From JAXLYX01 sp046351215 (GTDB lineage Bacteria > Myxococcota_A > Polyangia > Polyangiales > Houyiibacteriaceae), in contig JAXLYX010000007.1 of the NCBI GenBank assembly GCA_046351215.1, positions 576,029-640,028 of the forward strand: a DNA stretch of 64,000 nucleotides. Reading direction: 5' to 3'. Below are positions 8,584 through 17,691 of the stretch, in pieces. The notes beneath the pieces were generated by a model that did no database searches, had not been told where the DNA came from, and saw only the letters and a list, made by a program, of their open reading frames with translations. The position numbers and the translations under genes were made by a program. Positions within the stretch are counted from its first letter, which is position 1. Every line of letters begins with the position of its first letter.

Positions 8584-8608
8584 CACTGCCCCCCATCCGG
8601 GGTACCTC
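8580..8608 (+). promoter_or_regulatory. Promoter of prfB
   Basis: TTGACA (8580-8585) and TACCTC (8603-8608) are 17 bases apart. The -35 hexamer overlaps the stop codon of the preceding gene. Transcription would start about 23 bases before the prfB ATG. Confidence 0.5.
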
Positions 8609-8637
8609 CCCGCACCCCGATTCCCGGAGCCTTTCCG

Positions 8638-9799
8638 ATGTCCATGACCCTGGGCGAGTGCCGCGAGAAGCTGGCCGACCTCGCACAGCGCCTCGATGCG
8701 CTGGGGAGGTATCTTTGACCTCGACGGTCTTCGACACTCCCTCGATCGCCTGACGAACCTGACGCTCGCGCCCGGCTTCTGGGACGACCAGAAGCGAGCG
8801 CAGAAGCTCATGCGCGAGCGCGCCTCCGTCGAGGAGACCCTCGTCGGCTTCGAGAAGCTCGTCCGCGAGGTGAAGGACCTCGAGGACCTGCTCGACATGG
8901 CATCGGAAGCGAAGGACGACTCCCTCGTCGACGAGGTCAGCGCGCAGCTGGCCCCGACCGAGGAGCGCGTCCGGAAGCTCGAGCTGAAGCGGATGCTCTC
9001 GGACGCGACGGACGACAACGACGCGATCGTCACCATCGCGCCCGGCGCGGGCGGCGTCGATGCCCAGGACTGGGCGGAGATGGTGCTCCGGATGTACCTC
9101 CGCTACTGCGAAGCCCACGGCTTCAAGGTGGACATCATCAGCCGTCAGCCCGGCGACGAGGCGGGCATCAAGGACGCGTCCTTCATCGTGCGCGGCCCCT
9201 ACGCGTACGGGTACCTGCGCGCCGAGAACGGCGTCCACCGCCTGATCCGCATCTCGCCCTTCGACGCGAACCAGCGTCGGCACACGGCGTTCGCCGCCGT
9301 CTCCGTCGTCCCCGACCTCGACGACGACGTGACGCTCGACGGCATCCAGATCAAGGACGAGGACCTCGAGGTCCAGACGATGCGCTCCGGCGGCGCCGGC
9401 GGTCAGCACGTCAACCGGACCGAGTCCGCGATCCGCATCCGGCACATCCCGACCGGCTTCGTCGTGCGCTGCGACAGCGAGCGCTCGCAGCACCAGAACC
9501 GCGACACCGCGATGAAGATGCTGCGCGGCATGCTCTACGAGAAGACGCGCGCCGAGAAGGAAGCGGAGTTCGCGGAGGCCTTCGTCGGCGACAAGAACCA
9601 GATCGCCTTCGGCTCCCAGGTCCGCACCTACACGCTCCAGCCCTACACGATGGTCAAGGACGAGCGGACCGACTTCAAGTCGAGCCAGGCGGAGGCCGTG
9701 CTCGACGGCGACCTGGACGCGTTCATCGAGAGCTACCTCATGATGAAGGCGAACCAGAAGCAGAAGAAGCAGAAGCAGGACGACTCGGACGACGCCTGA
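8638..9799 (+). CDS. prfB: Peptide chain release factor 2, made by programmed +1 frameshift
   Basis: Release factor 2 ends translation at UGA and UAA codons. The gene is in two frames: 26 codons from the ATG at 8638 end in CTT followed by an in-frame TGA at 8716, and translation continues in the +1 frame from GAC at 8717 to the stop at 9799. The joined product has 386 residues. It contains the SPF stop-codon-recognition tripeptide (in RISPFDANQRRH) that distinguishes RF2 from RF1, and the GGQ hydrolysis motif (in GGAGGQHVNRTES). A Lys/Gln/Asp-rich tail is added at the C-terminus. lysS follows nine bases later, as in many bacteria. Confidence 0.96.
8701..8719 (+). promoter_or_regulatory. prfB programmed +1 frameshift site
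   Basis: The sequence CTG GGG AGG TAT CTT TGA C holds an internal Shine-Dalgarno-like GGGGAGG a few bases before the slippery CTT-T and the in-frame TGA stop. This is the classical autoregulatory site: when release factor 2 is scarce, ribosomes slip forward by one base at CTT and make more of it. Confidence 0.95.
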
Positions 9800-9808
9800 G
9801 GAGCATCC

Positions 9809-11455
9809 ATGGCCAGCGAGGAAGAGCTGAAGGGCGTTCGTCGCGCCAAGATCGAGAAGCTGAAGGAGCACGGCTCGGCCGGCTTCCCGAATCGCCTGCG
9901 CGCCACGCAGGACGACCTCGCGGCGCGGCGCGCGAGCTTCGTGCGTCACGCGCTCGAGGCGAAGCGGGCGAAGGACGCGGACGCGGTCGCCGACATCCCG
10001 AGCGAGGACCAGCTCGCGCCCGACGCCGCGCACGTGCCGCTCTTCGGCCGCGTCGTCGCCAAGCGCGGCCCCTTCGTCGTGATCCGTACGCCCGACGGCG
10101 ACGCGCAGGCGCTCGTCCGCCCGGAGAACCTCCCCGAGGCCGATCGCGAGTCCCTCGCGCTCATCGATCTCGCCGACCACGTCCACGTCGAGGGCCCCGT
10201 CATCAAGACGCGCACCCTCGAGCTCGCCGTCCTCGCGAAGCGCTACCAGCACGTCGGCAAGGCCCTGCTCCCTCCGCCCGAGAAGTGGAAGGGCCTCACG
10301 GACGTCGAGAAGCGCTACCGCGAGCGCTACGTCGACCTCTTCGCGAATCCCGACGTCGCGCGGATCTTCCGCGCGCGCTCGACGCTCGTGAAGACGATCC
10401 GTGGATTCCTCGACGAGCGGGACTTCCTCGAGGTCGAGACCCCGCTGCTCCACCAGGTGCGCGGCGGCGCGACGGCGAAGCCGTTCACGACGCACCACAA
10501 CGCCCTCGACCTCTCGCTCTACCTCCGCATCGCGCCGGAGCTGTACCTGAAGCGCCTCCTCGTCGGGGGCTTCGACCGCGTCTACGAGATCGGTCGTTGC
10601 TTCCGCAACGAAGGCATCAGCACCCGCCACAACCCGGAGTTCACGCTCCTCGAGTTCTACATGGCGTACGCGACGGTCGACGATCTGCTCGACCTCGCGG
10701 AGCCCATGCTGCGCGCCGTCGACGAGGCGGTCCGCTCGGACCTCGTCCGCCACGGCGCCGAGGACCCGGCCGCCGCCCGGCCCTTCGATCTCGAGGCGCC
10801 GTTCGCCCGCGTCACGCTCCGCCAGTCGATCCTCGATCGCCTCGAGCGGTCGCGGCAGGGCACGCTGCCGCCGACGCCGTGGGCGGACCTCGTCGATCGC
10901 GAGGCACTCTACGACTCGCCCGCGAAGCTCGACGTCGCCTTCCAGGCGATGATCGGCAAGGCGGACCCGGTGCTGCGGAAGCAGCTCGCGGCCCATCGCA
11001 ACCACGGGGAGCGTCTCTTCCTGCTCTACGAGCTCCTCGCCGAGCCGCACCTCGTCGACCTCTACCGCACCGCCGACGGCTCGAAGTCCGTCCCCGTCTT
11101 CATCACGGAGTACCCCTTCGAGGTCTCGCCGCTCGCGCGGAAGAACGACCAGGATCCCGACTTCGTCGATCGCTTCGAGCTGTTCATCGACGGCCGCGAG
11201 GTCGCGAACGCGTTCTCGGAGCTCAACGACCCCGACGATCAGGCCGCTCGCTTCCGCGCCCAGCTCGAGCGACGCGACGTCGGCGACGAGGAGGCGATGG
11301 ACTTCGACGCGGACTACATCCGCGCCCTCGAGCACGGCATGCCGCCCGCCGCGGGCTTCGGCCTCGGCATCGACCGCATGGTCATGCTCCTCTGCCACCA
11401 GCCCTCGATCCGCGACGTCTTGCTCTTCCCGCTCCTCCGGCCGGAGGGCGGGTGA
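9809..11455 (+). CDS. lysS: Lysyl-tRNA synthetase, class II
   Basis: This 548-residue enzyme charges tRNA-Lys. An N-terminal OB-fold anticodon-binding region (FGRVVAKRGPFVVIRTPDG) is followed by the class II catalytic core. Motif 2 is visible as YEIGRCFRNEGISTRHNPEF with the family signature ending in LLEFYMAYA, and motif 3 as GLGIDRMVMLL close to the C-terminus. The protein is somewhat longer than the typical 500 residues, mainly within the core near residues 310-360. A good ribosome-binding site (GAGGAG) lies 6 bases before the ATG. The stop overlaps the GTG start of the ABC permease, so lysS may be in one transcript with the Lol genes. Confidence 0.96.
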   Translation: MASEEELKGVRRAKIEKLKEHGSAGFPNRLRATQDDLAARRASFVRHALEAKRAKDADAVADIPSEDQLAPDAAHVPLFGRVVAKRGPFVVIRTPDGDAQALVRPENLPEADRESLALIDLADHVHVEGPVIKTRTLELAVLAKRYQHVGKALLPPPEKWKGLTDVEKRYRERYVDLFANPDVARIFRARSTLVKTIRGFLDERDFLEVETPLLHQVRGGATAKPFTTHHNALDLSLYLRIAPELYLKRLLVGGFDRVYEIGRCFRNEGISTRHNPEFTLLEFYMAYATVDDLLDLAEPMLRAVDEAVRSDLVRHGAEDPAAARPFDLEAPFARVTLRQSILDRLERSRQGTLPPTPWADLVDREALYDSPAKLDVAFQAMIGKADPVLRKQLAAHRNHGERLFLLYELLAEPHLVDLYRTADGSKSVPVFITEYPFEVSPLARKNDQDPDFVDRFELFIDGREVANAFSELNDPDDQAARFRAQLERRDVGDEEAMDFDADYIRALEHGMPPAAGFGLGIDRMVMLLCHQPSIRDVLLFPLLRPEGG

Positions 11456-13440
11456 AGCGTAGGGACCGGCTCCCGACGATCGCGGCCGTCCTCGTCGGGG
11501 TGACGGTCTTCCATCTCGTCGGGCTCGCCGGTCTCGCCGGCGCCCTGGCGGTCCTCGTGAGGACGCTCGGAGCGTCGGCCGGGGCCACGCGCGCCGTACA
11601 GATCGGGCTCCCTTCGCTCGACCTCGTGCTCGGCGTGTTCTCGGCCTTCGTCACCCGGAGCACGCTCGCGACGGTGCGCGGGACGAAGGGACGCGCCCGC
11701 GTGGCGACGCTCGGCATCGCCAGCGCCCTCCACTACGTCGCGATGGCGGCCTTCTGGGCGATCGCGATGGAGGCGCTCGCGCGGGTCATCGACGCGGGCC
11801 TCGCCGAGGTCCTCGCACCCGTCGACGTCTTCCTCGGGGTCGACCCGCGGATCTCGCTCGCGCTCCAGGTCCTCGGGGGACTCGGTCTCGCCCTCGCCGT
11901 CGTGATGCTCGTCGCGGCGCTGACGACGTGGTTCCTCCTCCCGGAATCGGTCCGCGCGAAGGCCTTCGTCGGCCTCGACGTCGTGCTCCTGCTCGCCTTC
12001 CTCGTCACGACCGCCCTCTTCCCGATCCGGCCCCCGGCGTCCGCGCCCGACGACCTCGTCGGCCCGATCGTCCGGCTCGCGACGACGTCGGTCTTCGCCC
12101 TCCGGGCGACGCTCCGCCTCTTCCCGAGGGTGCTGAACGCCCTCGAGCTCGTGAACGTGCGCTGGCTCGTCGCCTCCCGGCACCTGCGCTCGCGCAAGAG
12201 CAGCTTCCTCGCCGCGATCGGCGCCCTCTCCGTGCTCGCGGTCGCGCTCTCCTCCTGCATGCTGACGACGGTGCTCAGCGTGATGGGAGGCTTCCGCAAC
12301 GACCTGAAGCAGAAGATCCTCGGCAACAGCGCTCACGTCGTCGTCGATCGGGACCACGGCTCGTTCGAGGGCTGGTCGAGGACGCTCGAATCCGTCCGCC
12401 ACGCGCCGGGCGTCGTGGCCGCGACGCCCTACGTCGAAGGCGAGGTCATGGTCACCTCGTCGTCGAACCTCAACGGCGCGCTCCTCCGCGGCATCGATCC
12501 CTCGACGGTCAGCGCGGTCACCGACCTCCGGCGCAATCTCGTCGACGGGAGCCTCGACTACCTCGAGCATCCGGAGCGCATGCTCGATGCGCAGGCCCAG
12601 GGCCCGCGCGCGATCCGCTCGCGCCCCGCGGCCGGGGAGCGCACCGTCCTGCCGGGGATCGTCGTCGGCAAGGAGCTCGCCCGTTCGCTTCGCCTCTACG
12701 TCGGCGACGAGATCGACGTGATCTCGCCCTTCGGCGACCTCGGCCCGACGGGCCCCGTGCCGAAGACCCGGAGCTTCCGCATCGCCGGCATCTTCTACAG
12801 CGGCATGTACGAGTACGACATGAAGTACGCGTACGTGCAGCTGCCGGTGGCCCAGCGCTTCCTCGGCCTCGGCGACGCCATCTCCGGCATCGAGGTCCGG
12901 GTGCGCGACGTCGATCGCGCGCCCGAGATCGCGAGCGCGCTCGCCCGCCTCGTCGGTCGCCGCGAGCTCCGCGTCGAGGACTGGCAGGCCCGGAACCGGA
13001 ACCTCTTCGGCGCCCTCGCCCTCGAGAAGCTCGCCATGTTCGTCACGCTCGGCATCGCGGTCGTGATCGCGGGCTTTTGCGTGTTCGGGACCCTCACCCT
13101 GATGGTGCAGGAGAAGAGCAAGGAGGTCGGGATCCTCAAGGCGATGGGGGCGACCGACCGGTCGATCGTCTCCGTCTTCCTCCTCGAGGGCTTCCTCATC
13201 GGCCTCTTCGGTGCCGTGCTCGGCCTCTCGCTCGGCTTCGTCGTCGCCTTCGGAGCCGAGCACTTCGGCATCCGGCTGAACCCCGAGGTCTATTACATCG
13301 ACCGACTCCCGGTTCACCTCGATGCGACCGAGTTCGCGCTCGTGGGAATCTCGGCGGTGGTCGTGTGTCTGCTCTCCACCGTCTTCCCGGCCGTGCTCGC
13401 GAGTCGAACGCGCCCCGTGGACGCCCTCCGCTACGACTGA
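11452..13440 (+). CDS. LolC/LolE-type lipoprotein-releasing ABC permease with a long N-terminal membrane extension
   Basis: The GTG at 11452 overlaps the lysS stop and gives 662 residues. The C-terminal 430 residues are a normal LolC/E permease: a first helix after RHLRSRKSSF, a large periplasmic MacB-like domain (about 265-520), and three FtsX-type helices ending in FPAVLASRTRPVDALRYD. The coupling segment QEKSKEVGILKAMGAT is typical. With LolD it would extract lipoproteins from the inner membrane and hand them to LolA. The unusual part is the first roughly 230 residues, with four or five extra membrane segments, absent from standard LolC/E. The extension is in frame with no good internal restart, so it looks real. 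Confidence 0.88.
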   Translation: MKRRDRLPTIAAVLVGVTVFHLVGLAGLAGALAVLVRTLGASAGATRAVQIGLPSLDLVLGVFSAFVTRSTLATVRGTKGRARVATLGIASALHYVAMAAFWAIAMEALARVIDAGLAEVLAPVDVFLGVDPRISLALQVLGGLGLALAVVMLVAALTTWFLLPESVRAKAFVGLDVVLLLAFLVTTALFPIRPPASAPDDLVGPIVRLATTSVFALRATLRLFPRVLNALELVNVRWLVASRHLRSRKSSFLAAIGALSVLAVALSSCMLTTVLSVMGGFRNDLKQKILGNSAHVVVDRDHGSFEGWSRTLESVRHAPGVVAATPYVEGEVMVTSSSNLNGALLRGIDPSTVSAVTDLRRNLVDGSLDYLEHPERMLDAQAQGPRAIRSRPAAGERTVLPGIVVGKELARSLRLYVGDEIDVISPFGDLGPTGPVPKTRSFRIAGIFYSGMYEYDMKYAYVQLPVAQRFLGLGDAISGIEVRVRDVDRAPEIASALARLVGRRELRVEDWQARNRNLFGALALEKLAMFVTLGIAVVIAGFCVFGTLTLMVQEKSKEVGILKAMGATDRSIVSVFLLEGFLIGLFGAVLGLSLGFVVAFGAEHFGIRLNPEVYYIDRLPVHLDATEFALVGISAVVVCLLSTVFPAVLASRTRPVDALRYD

Positions 13441-13448
13441 GGTGTGAC

Positions 13449-14231
13449 TTGGCCAAGGAACTCGTCCTCGTCGAATCGCTGACGAAGAGCTTCCTCCACG
13501 AGGGGCAGCGGGTGGACGTGCTGCGTGGCGTCGACCTCGTCCTCGCCGAGGGGGAGATGGTCTCGGTGGTCGGCGCCTCCGGCGCGGGCAAGAGCACCCT
13601 GCTCCACCTCCTCGGCACCCTCGACCTCCCCACGACCGGCCGCATCCGCTACGAAGGCCGCGACGTCACGGCCCTCTCGAGCCCGAAGCTCGCCGAGTTC
13701 CGCAACCGGACGATCGGCTTCGTCTTCCAGTTCCACCACCTCCTGCCCGAGTTCACCGCGCTCGAGAACGTCATGATGCCGGGCCTGCTCCGGGGGGCCG
13801 AGCGCAAGGGTCTCGAAGCCCGCGCCCGCGAGCTCCTGCTCGAGGTCGGCCTCGGTCACCGCCTGACGCACCGGCCCGGCGAGCTCTCGGGAGGCGAGCA
13901 GCAACGCGTGGCCCTGGCCCGCGCCCTCGTCATGGAGCCGAAGCTGGTCCTCGCGGACGAGCCGACCGGCAACCTCGACAGCCGGACGAGCGAGGCCATC
14001 CACGAGCTCTTCTTCTCGCTGAACGAGCGCCGGGGGACGACGTTCCTCATCGTGACCCACAGCAACGAGCTCGCCCGACGGATGCCCCGGGTGGTCACGA
14101 TGCGCGACGGCCGCATCGAGTCCGACGAGAGCCGTGGGCAGTCTCCGGCGATCGCCGGCGCTCCGGGGGAATCCCCCCGATCGACCCCGGCCGACCCCTC
14201 CGAGGCGATGCCTGGAGCGGACCGGGCTTGA
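13449..14231 (+). CDS. lolD: LolD lipoprotein-releasing system ATP-binding protein
   Basis: The 260-residue ATPase powers the Lol permease encoded just upstream. Walker A (GASGAGKST) is at residues 42-50, the Q-loop at Gln94, the signature LSGGEQQ at 146-152, Walker B (LVLADEP) at 166-172, and the switch histidine follows in IVTHS. The start is TTG at 13449, chosen because GAGG lies 7 bases before it and no ATG or GTG fits. A Pro/Ser/Gly-rich tail of about 35 residues follows the normal LolD end. The bamA promoter overlaps its stop codon. Confidence 0.93.
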   Translation: MAKELVLVESLTKSFLHEGQRVDVLRGVDLVLAEGEMVSVVGASGAGKSTLLHLLGTLDLPTTGRIRYEGRDVTALSSPKLAEFRNRTIGFVFQFHHLLPEFTALENVMMPGLLRGAERKGLEARARELLLEVGLGHRLTHRPGELSGGEQQRVALARALVMEPKLVLADEPTGNLDSRTSEAIHELFFSLNERRGTTFLIVTHSNELARRMPRVVTMRDGRIESDESRGQSPAIAGAPGESPRSTPADPSEAMPGADRA

Positions 14232-14256
14232 CCCGTACTCCCCCCCTTTGTATAGC
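14228..14256 (+). promoter_or_regulatory. Promoter of bamA
   Basis: TTGACC (14228-14233) and TATAGC (14251-14256) are 17 bases apart. The -35 hexamer overlaps the lolD stop codon, so bamA can be transcribed separately from the Lol genes. The ATG at 14282 lies about 20 bases after the expected start of transcription. Confidence 0.65.
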
Positions 14257-14281
14257 GCCCCGGTTCCTCGGTCCTCGCCGC

Positions 14282-16831
14282 ATGCGTTCCCTCGCCCCAC
14301 TGCTCGTCCTGCTCGCGGGGCTCACCCTCGCGGCCGGAGTGCGTGCGCAGGGGGAGGAAGAGCCGCCGCCCGAGCCGGAGGCGCCCGCCGAGCCGGAGTC
14401 CGAGGAGGCCGAGGAAGAGGCCGGGAACATCCATCCCGAGATGGATCCGGCCGCCGGCCTCACCGTGCCCCGGACGAGCTGTCACGGCCGCGTGATCCAC
14501 GGCATCACCGTCGAGGGCGCCCGCCGCGTCGACGCGGCCGACGTGATCGCCGCCACCCACCTCCGCGAGGGCGCCGTCTGCAACGACGACGACATCGCCC
14601 GGGACGCCCGCGCCCTCTGGGCCCTCGATTTCTTCGACAACATCGTCATCGAGGCCAATCGCGAGGGGGATCAGGTCGACCTGGTCATCACCGTGAGCGA
14701 GCGGCCCGCGATCGCCCGGATCGAGTTCGAGGGCAACGACGAGGTCAGCGACGAGGACCTCGACGAAGAGGTCACGCTCACGACCGGCACCATCCTGTCG
14801 ATCCCCGACCTCCGGGAGCAGCTCGGCAAGATCCGCGACAAGTACGCGGAAGAGGGCTTCTTCCTCGCGCAGGTCGACTACGAGCTCCGGCCCGTCGACG
14901 GTGAGCACAACGAGGTCGCGGTCGTGTTCCGCGTCCGCGAGGGCGCCGAGGTCACGGTCCGCACCATCCGCTTCGTCGGCAACGAGCACATCCCGAGCGA
15001 CGAGCTCATGGGGATCATGCGGACGAACGAGCAGAACATCCTCTCGTTCATCTCCTCGCGCCACCGGTTCAACCGCGAGCACTTCGAGGAAGACCTCACC
15101 CGCATCCAGGCCTACTACTACGACAAGGGCTACCTCACGATCGCCCTCGGCGACTCCCGCGTGGAGCTCTCGCCGGATCGCCGCCACATCGACATCGTGA
15201 TCCCGATCGTCGAGGGCCCCCGCTTCCGCGTCGGCCGCATCGACGTCACCGAGGTCGACCACGAGGGCAACGAGGTCGACCCGCTCGTCGGCCGCGAGCG
15301 CCTGCGCTCGGGCATCGGCGTCGAGCAGGGCGAATGGTTCAGCCGCAGCGCCATCGCCGAAGGCCTCCAGGAGATCACCCGCGAGTACCGGGACGCCGGC
15401 TTCGCGAACGCCCAGCTCAACCCGGAGACGAACGTCGACTCCGAGCGGCGCGTCGTCGACCTGAACGTCTCCATCGAGCGCGGCCCGATCATCTACGTCG
15501 AGCGGATCAACATCCGCGGCAACACGAAGACGCGCGATCAGGTGATCCGCCGCGAGATGATGCTCTTCGAGGGCATGCGGTACCACCAGAGCCTCCTCGA
15601 GCGCTCGAAGACGAACCTCACCGCCCTCGGCTACTTCGAGCGTGTCGACGTCTCCGAGGAGGCCGGCTCGGCCCCGGGCCTCGTCGTGCTCAACGTGGAG
15701 GTCGCCGAGCGACCGACGGGCACGTTCCAGGTCGGCGCCGGCTTCTCCTCGCTCGAGCAGTTCATCCTCACGGCCCAGATCGACCAGCAGAACCTCTTCG
15801 GTCGCGGGCAGTCGCTCTCGCTGCAGGTCCAGCTCTCCGCGATCCGCCAGCTCGCGCAGGTCTCCTTCGTCGAGCCCTGGTTCCTCGGCTCGATGTGGAG
15901 CCTCGGCGCCGACGCGTTCAAGACCGTGCGTCAGTACGCGGCCTTCTCGCGCGACTCGACGGGCTTCGGCGTGAACTTCGGCCACCCGATCTACGACCGC
16001 CGCCTCCGGTTCAACGTCGGCTACCGCCTCGAGTACGTGAAGATCGGCTCGAGCAACCGCGGCTTCTACGGCCCGAACCAGGCCCAGGCCTACCGCGCCT
16101 TCCAGCAGTCGCCCCTCGCGAACCGCTTCCTCTCCGGTCTCACGAGCACGCTGCGCATGTCGTTCACCTGGGACTCGCGCAACAACCGCATGCAGCCCAC
16201 GCAGGGCGTCTATGCGGCCTACACGGCCGAGCTCGCGGACAACTGGCTCGGCTCGCAGAACGTCTACTTCCGCCAGAACGCCTTCTTCCGCTTCTACCGG
16301 CGCATCTGGGGCCCCTTCGTGTTCCGCGCGAACGCGGAGGCCGGCCTCGTCACCTCGCGCCTCGGCAAGGGCGTCCCGATCTACGAGCGGTACTACCTCG
16401 GCGGCATCTACAACGTCCGCGGCTACTACTACAACTCGCTCGGTCCCCGCGCCCTCATCCCGCCCGGCACGGATCCGGATCCGACCGCGATCGCGCCGAA
16501 CGGCGTCGCGCTCGGCGGCAACCTGCAGGCCTTCTACCAGCTCGAGGTCGAGTTCGCGATCCTCCAGTCGGCGGGCATCCGCGGCGTGGTCTTCACCGAC
16601 GGCGGAAACGTGTGGAACCTCGAGCAGGCGATCGCCCAGGCCCCGTCCACCGGCGACCCGGCGCAGTCCCCGGCCGTGCGCTTCTTCGGCCCCATCCGCA
16701 CCTCGGTCGGCTTCGGCCTCCGCTGGTTCTCGCCCATGGGCCCGCTCCGATTTGAATGGGGCTGGCCGCTCGCTCGTCGACCTGGGGAGCAGCCCGTCCA
16801 GTTCCAGTTCACCATCGGCAACTCCTTCTGA
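14282..16831 (+). CDS. bamA: Outer-membrane protein assembly factor BamA
   Basis: BamA folds and inserts beta-barrel proteins into the outer membrane. The ATG at 14282 gives 849 residues with a signal peptide cleaved after VRAQ; a TTG at 14228 would overlap the promoter and is less likely. An acidic Pro/Glu-rich linker (about 25-50) precedes five POTRA repeats (about 65-480), whose boundaries show as IEFEGNDEVS, IRFVGNEHIPS and INIRGNTKTRD. The C-terminal barrel carries the loop-6 motif as VRGYYYNSLGPR, where most homologues have VRGF. The protein ends in Phe, the usual barrel signature. skp follows immediately. Confidence 0.96.
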   Translation: MRSLAPLLVLLAGLTLAAGVRAQGEEEPPPEPEAPAEPESEEAEEEAGNIHPEMDPAAGLTVPRTSCHGRVIHGITVEGARRVDAADVIAATHLREGAVCNDDDIARDARALWALDFFDNIVIEANREGDQVDLVITVSERPAIARIEFEGNDEVSDEDLDEEVTLTTGTILSIPDLREQLGKIRDKYAEEGFFLAQVDYELRPVDGEHNEVAVVFRVREGAEVTVRTIRFVGNEHIPSDELMGIMRTNEQNILSFISSRHRFNREHFEEDLTRIQAYYYDKGYLTIALGDSRVELSPDRRHIDIVIPIVEGPRFRVGRIDVTEVDHEGNEVDPLVGRERLRSGIGVEQGEWFSRSAIAEGLQEITREYRDAGFANAQLNPETNVDSERRVVDLNVSIERGPIIYVERINIRGNTKTRDQVIRREMMLFEGMRYHQSLLERSKTNLTALGYFERVDVSEEAGSAPGLVVLNVEVAERPTGTFQVGAGFSSLEQFILTAQIDQQNLFGRGQSLSLQVQLSAIRQLAQVSFVEPWFLGSMWSLGADAFKTVRQYAAFSRDSTGFGVNFGHPIYDRRLRFNVGYRLEYVKIGSSNRGFYGPNQAQAYRAFQQSPLANRFLSGLTSTLRMSFTWDSRNNRMQPTQGVYAAYTAELADNWLGSQNVYFRQNAFFRFYRRIWGPFVFRANAEAGLVTSRLGKGVPIYERYYLGGIYNVRGYYYNSLGPRALIPPGTDPDPTAIAPNGVALGGNLQAFYQLEVEFAILQSAGIRGVVFTDGGNVWNLEQAIAQAPSTGDPAQSPAVRFFGPIRTSVGFGLRWFSPMGPLRFEWGWPLARRPGEQPVQFQFTIGNSF

Positions 16832-16863
16832 GCCCGCTCCGGCCCTCCGGACGCGAGACCGCG

Positions 16864-16892
16864 CTTGACCTACCGGCCCGGGCCGGGTAGCA
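16864..16892 (+). promoter_or_regulatory. Promoter of skp
   Basis: TTGACC (16864-16869) and TAGCAC (16887-16892) are separated by 17 bases in the short gap between bamA and skp. The chaperone gene therefore appears to have its own promoter. Confidence 0.55.
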
Positions 16893-16913
16893 CCCCGGAC
16901 ACACAGGAACGCC

Positions 16914-17594
16914 ATGAGCCTCACGCGTCACGCAGCCACCCTCCTCGCCGCCCTGCTTCTGTCGACCATGACGCCGAAGCTCTACGCGCAGGTGCGCATC
17001 GCGGTCGTCGACCTGCAGCGCGCCCTCGCCGAGACGGAGGACGGCCGCGCAGCCAAGCGCCGCCTCGAGAGCCTCTTCCGCCGCCGGCAGGAGTCGCTCG
17101 ACAAGGCCCAGGACGAGCTCAAGAAGATGAAGGCGGACCTGGATGCCCAGCGCGGCGTGCTCAAGGGCGAGGCCCTCGAGAAGCGTCTCGAGGAGTACCA
17201 GAAGCGCCTCATCGACCTGCAGGGTCAGTACGTCCAGTACCAGCAGGAGCTCGCCGAGCGCGAGGCCGAGCTGACGAAGCAGATCCTCGACCGGATGCAG
17301 GACATCCTCCGTCGGATGGGCCAGGCGGAGGGCTACACGCTCATCGTCGAGCGCAACGAAGGCGGGGTCGTCTGGGTGCCGTCGAACCTCGACGTCACGG
17401 ACAGCCTGATCCAGCGCTACAACCAGGAGTCGCCCGGCGTGAACCTCGAAGGCGAGGCCGGCTCGACCTCCATGGGAGGCGGCACCCCGGCGGCCGGTTC
17501 GTCGACCTCGATGACCTCGTCGATGGCGTCGAGCTCCATGACCACGAGCTCCATGGCCACGAGCACCATGGCCACGAGCACGATGGGCAACTGA
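16914..17594 (+). CDS. skp: Skp/OmpH-family periplasmic chaperone with a Ser/Thr/Met repeat tail
   Basis: The 226-residue protein has a signal peptide cleaved near LYAQ, then RIAVVDLQRALAETEDG, the typical opening of Skp/OmpH proteins. A long charged coiled coil (about residues 40-125) forms the tentacle that holds unfolded outer-membrane proteins, and the trimer core returns with YTLIVERNEGGVVWV. Its place directly after bamA is the conserved arrangement. After about residue 175 it adds a low-complexity tail made only of Gly, Ala, Ser, Thr and Met, with short repeats such as SSMAT and STMAT. Such a tail is not part of the known Skp fold. Confidence 0.92.
   Translation: MSLTRHAATLLAALLLSTMTPKLYAQVRIAVVDLQRALAETEDGRAAKRRLESLFRRRQESLDKAQDELKKMKADLDAQRGVLKGEALEKRLEEYQKRLIDLQGQYVQYQQELAEREAELTKQILDRMQDILRRMGQAEGYTLIVERNEGGVVWVPSNLDVTDSLIQRYNQESPGVNLEGEAGSTSMGGGTPAAGSSTSMTSSMASSSMTTSSMATSTMATSTMGN
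17490..17590 (+). repeat. Short in-frame repeats encoding the Met/Ser/Thr tail of Skp
   Basis: Units close to ATGGCCACGAGCACC recur in frame through the end of skp and encode alternating Ser/Thr-Met steps. The unit length varies, as expected for repeats that expand and shrink by slippage. Confidence 0.6.
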
Positions 17595-17620
17595 GCCCGC
17601 GCGCGAGAGGTCGAGACCGG

Positions 17621-17640
17621 AGCCCCGCCTCGGCGGGGCT
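17621..17640 (+). terminator. Possible terminator after skp
   Basis: An 8-bp perfect GC-rich stem (AGCCCCGC with GCGGGGCT) closes a four-base loop 27 bases past the skp stop. Only scattered T residues follow, so its strength as a terminator is uncertain. Confidence 0.45.
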
Positions 17641-17691
17641 TCGTCGTTCCGTCCCCACGGTCGCCCGACGCTGCGTCGGAGCAGCCCTCCC

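Noticed and set aside
7724..11398. A 1224-codon open frame on the minus strand across the prfB-lysS region
   Set aside because: It is antisense to prfB and lysS, whose families are certain. Its product is Arg/Glu/Val/Leu-biased with no domain, as expected for the mirror frame of high-GC genes.
13856..16924. A 1022-codon minus-strand frame across bamA
   Set aside because: It mirrors the bamA and lolD codons and has the same biased composition; no start context or motif supports it.
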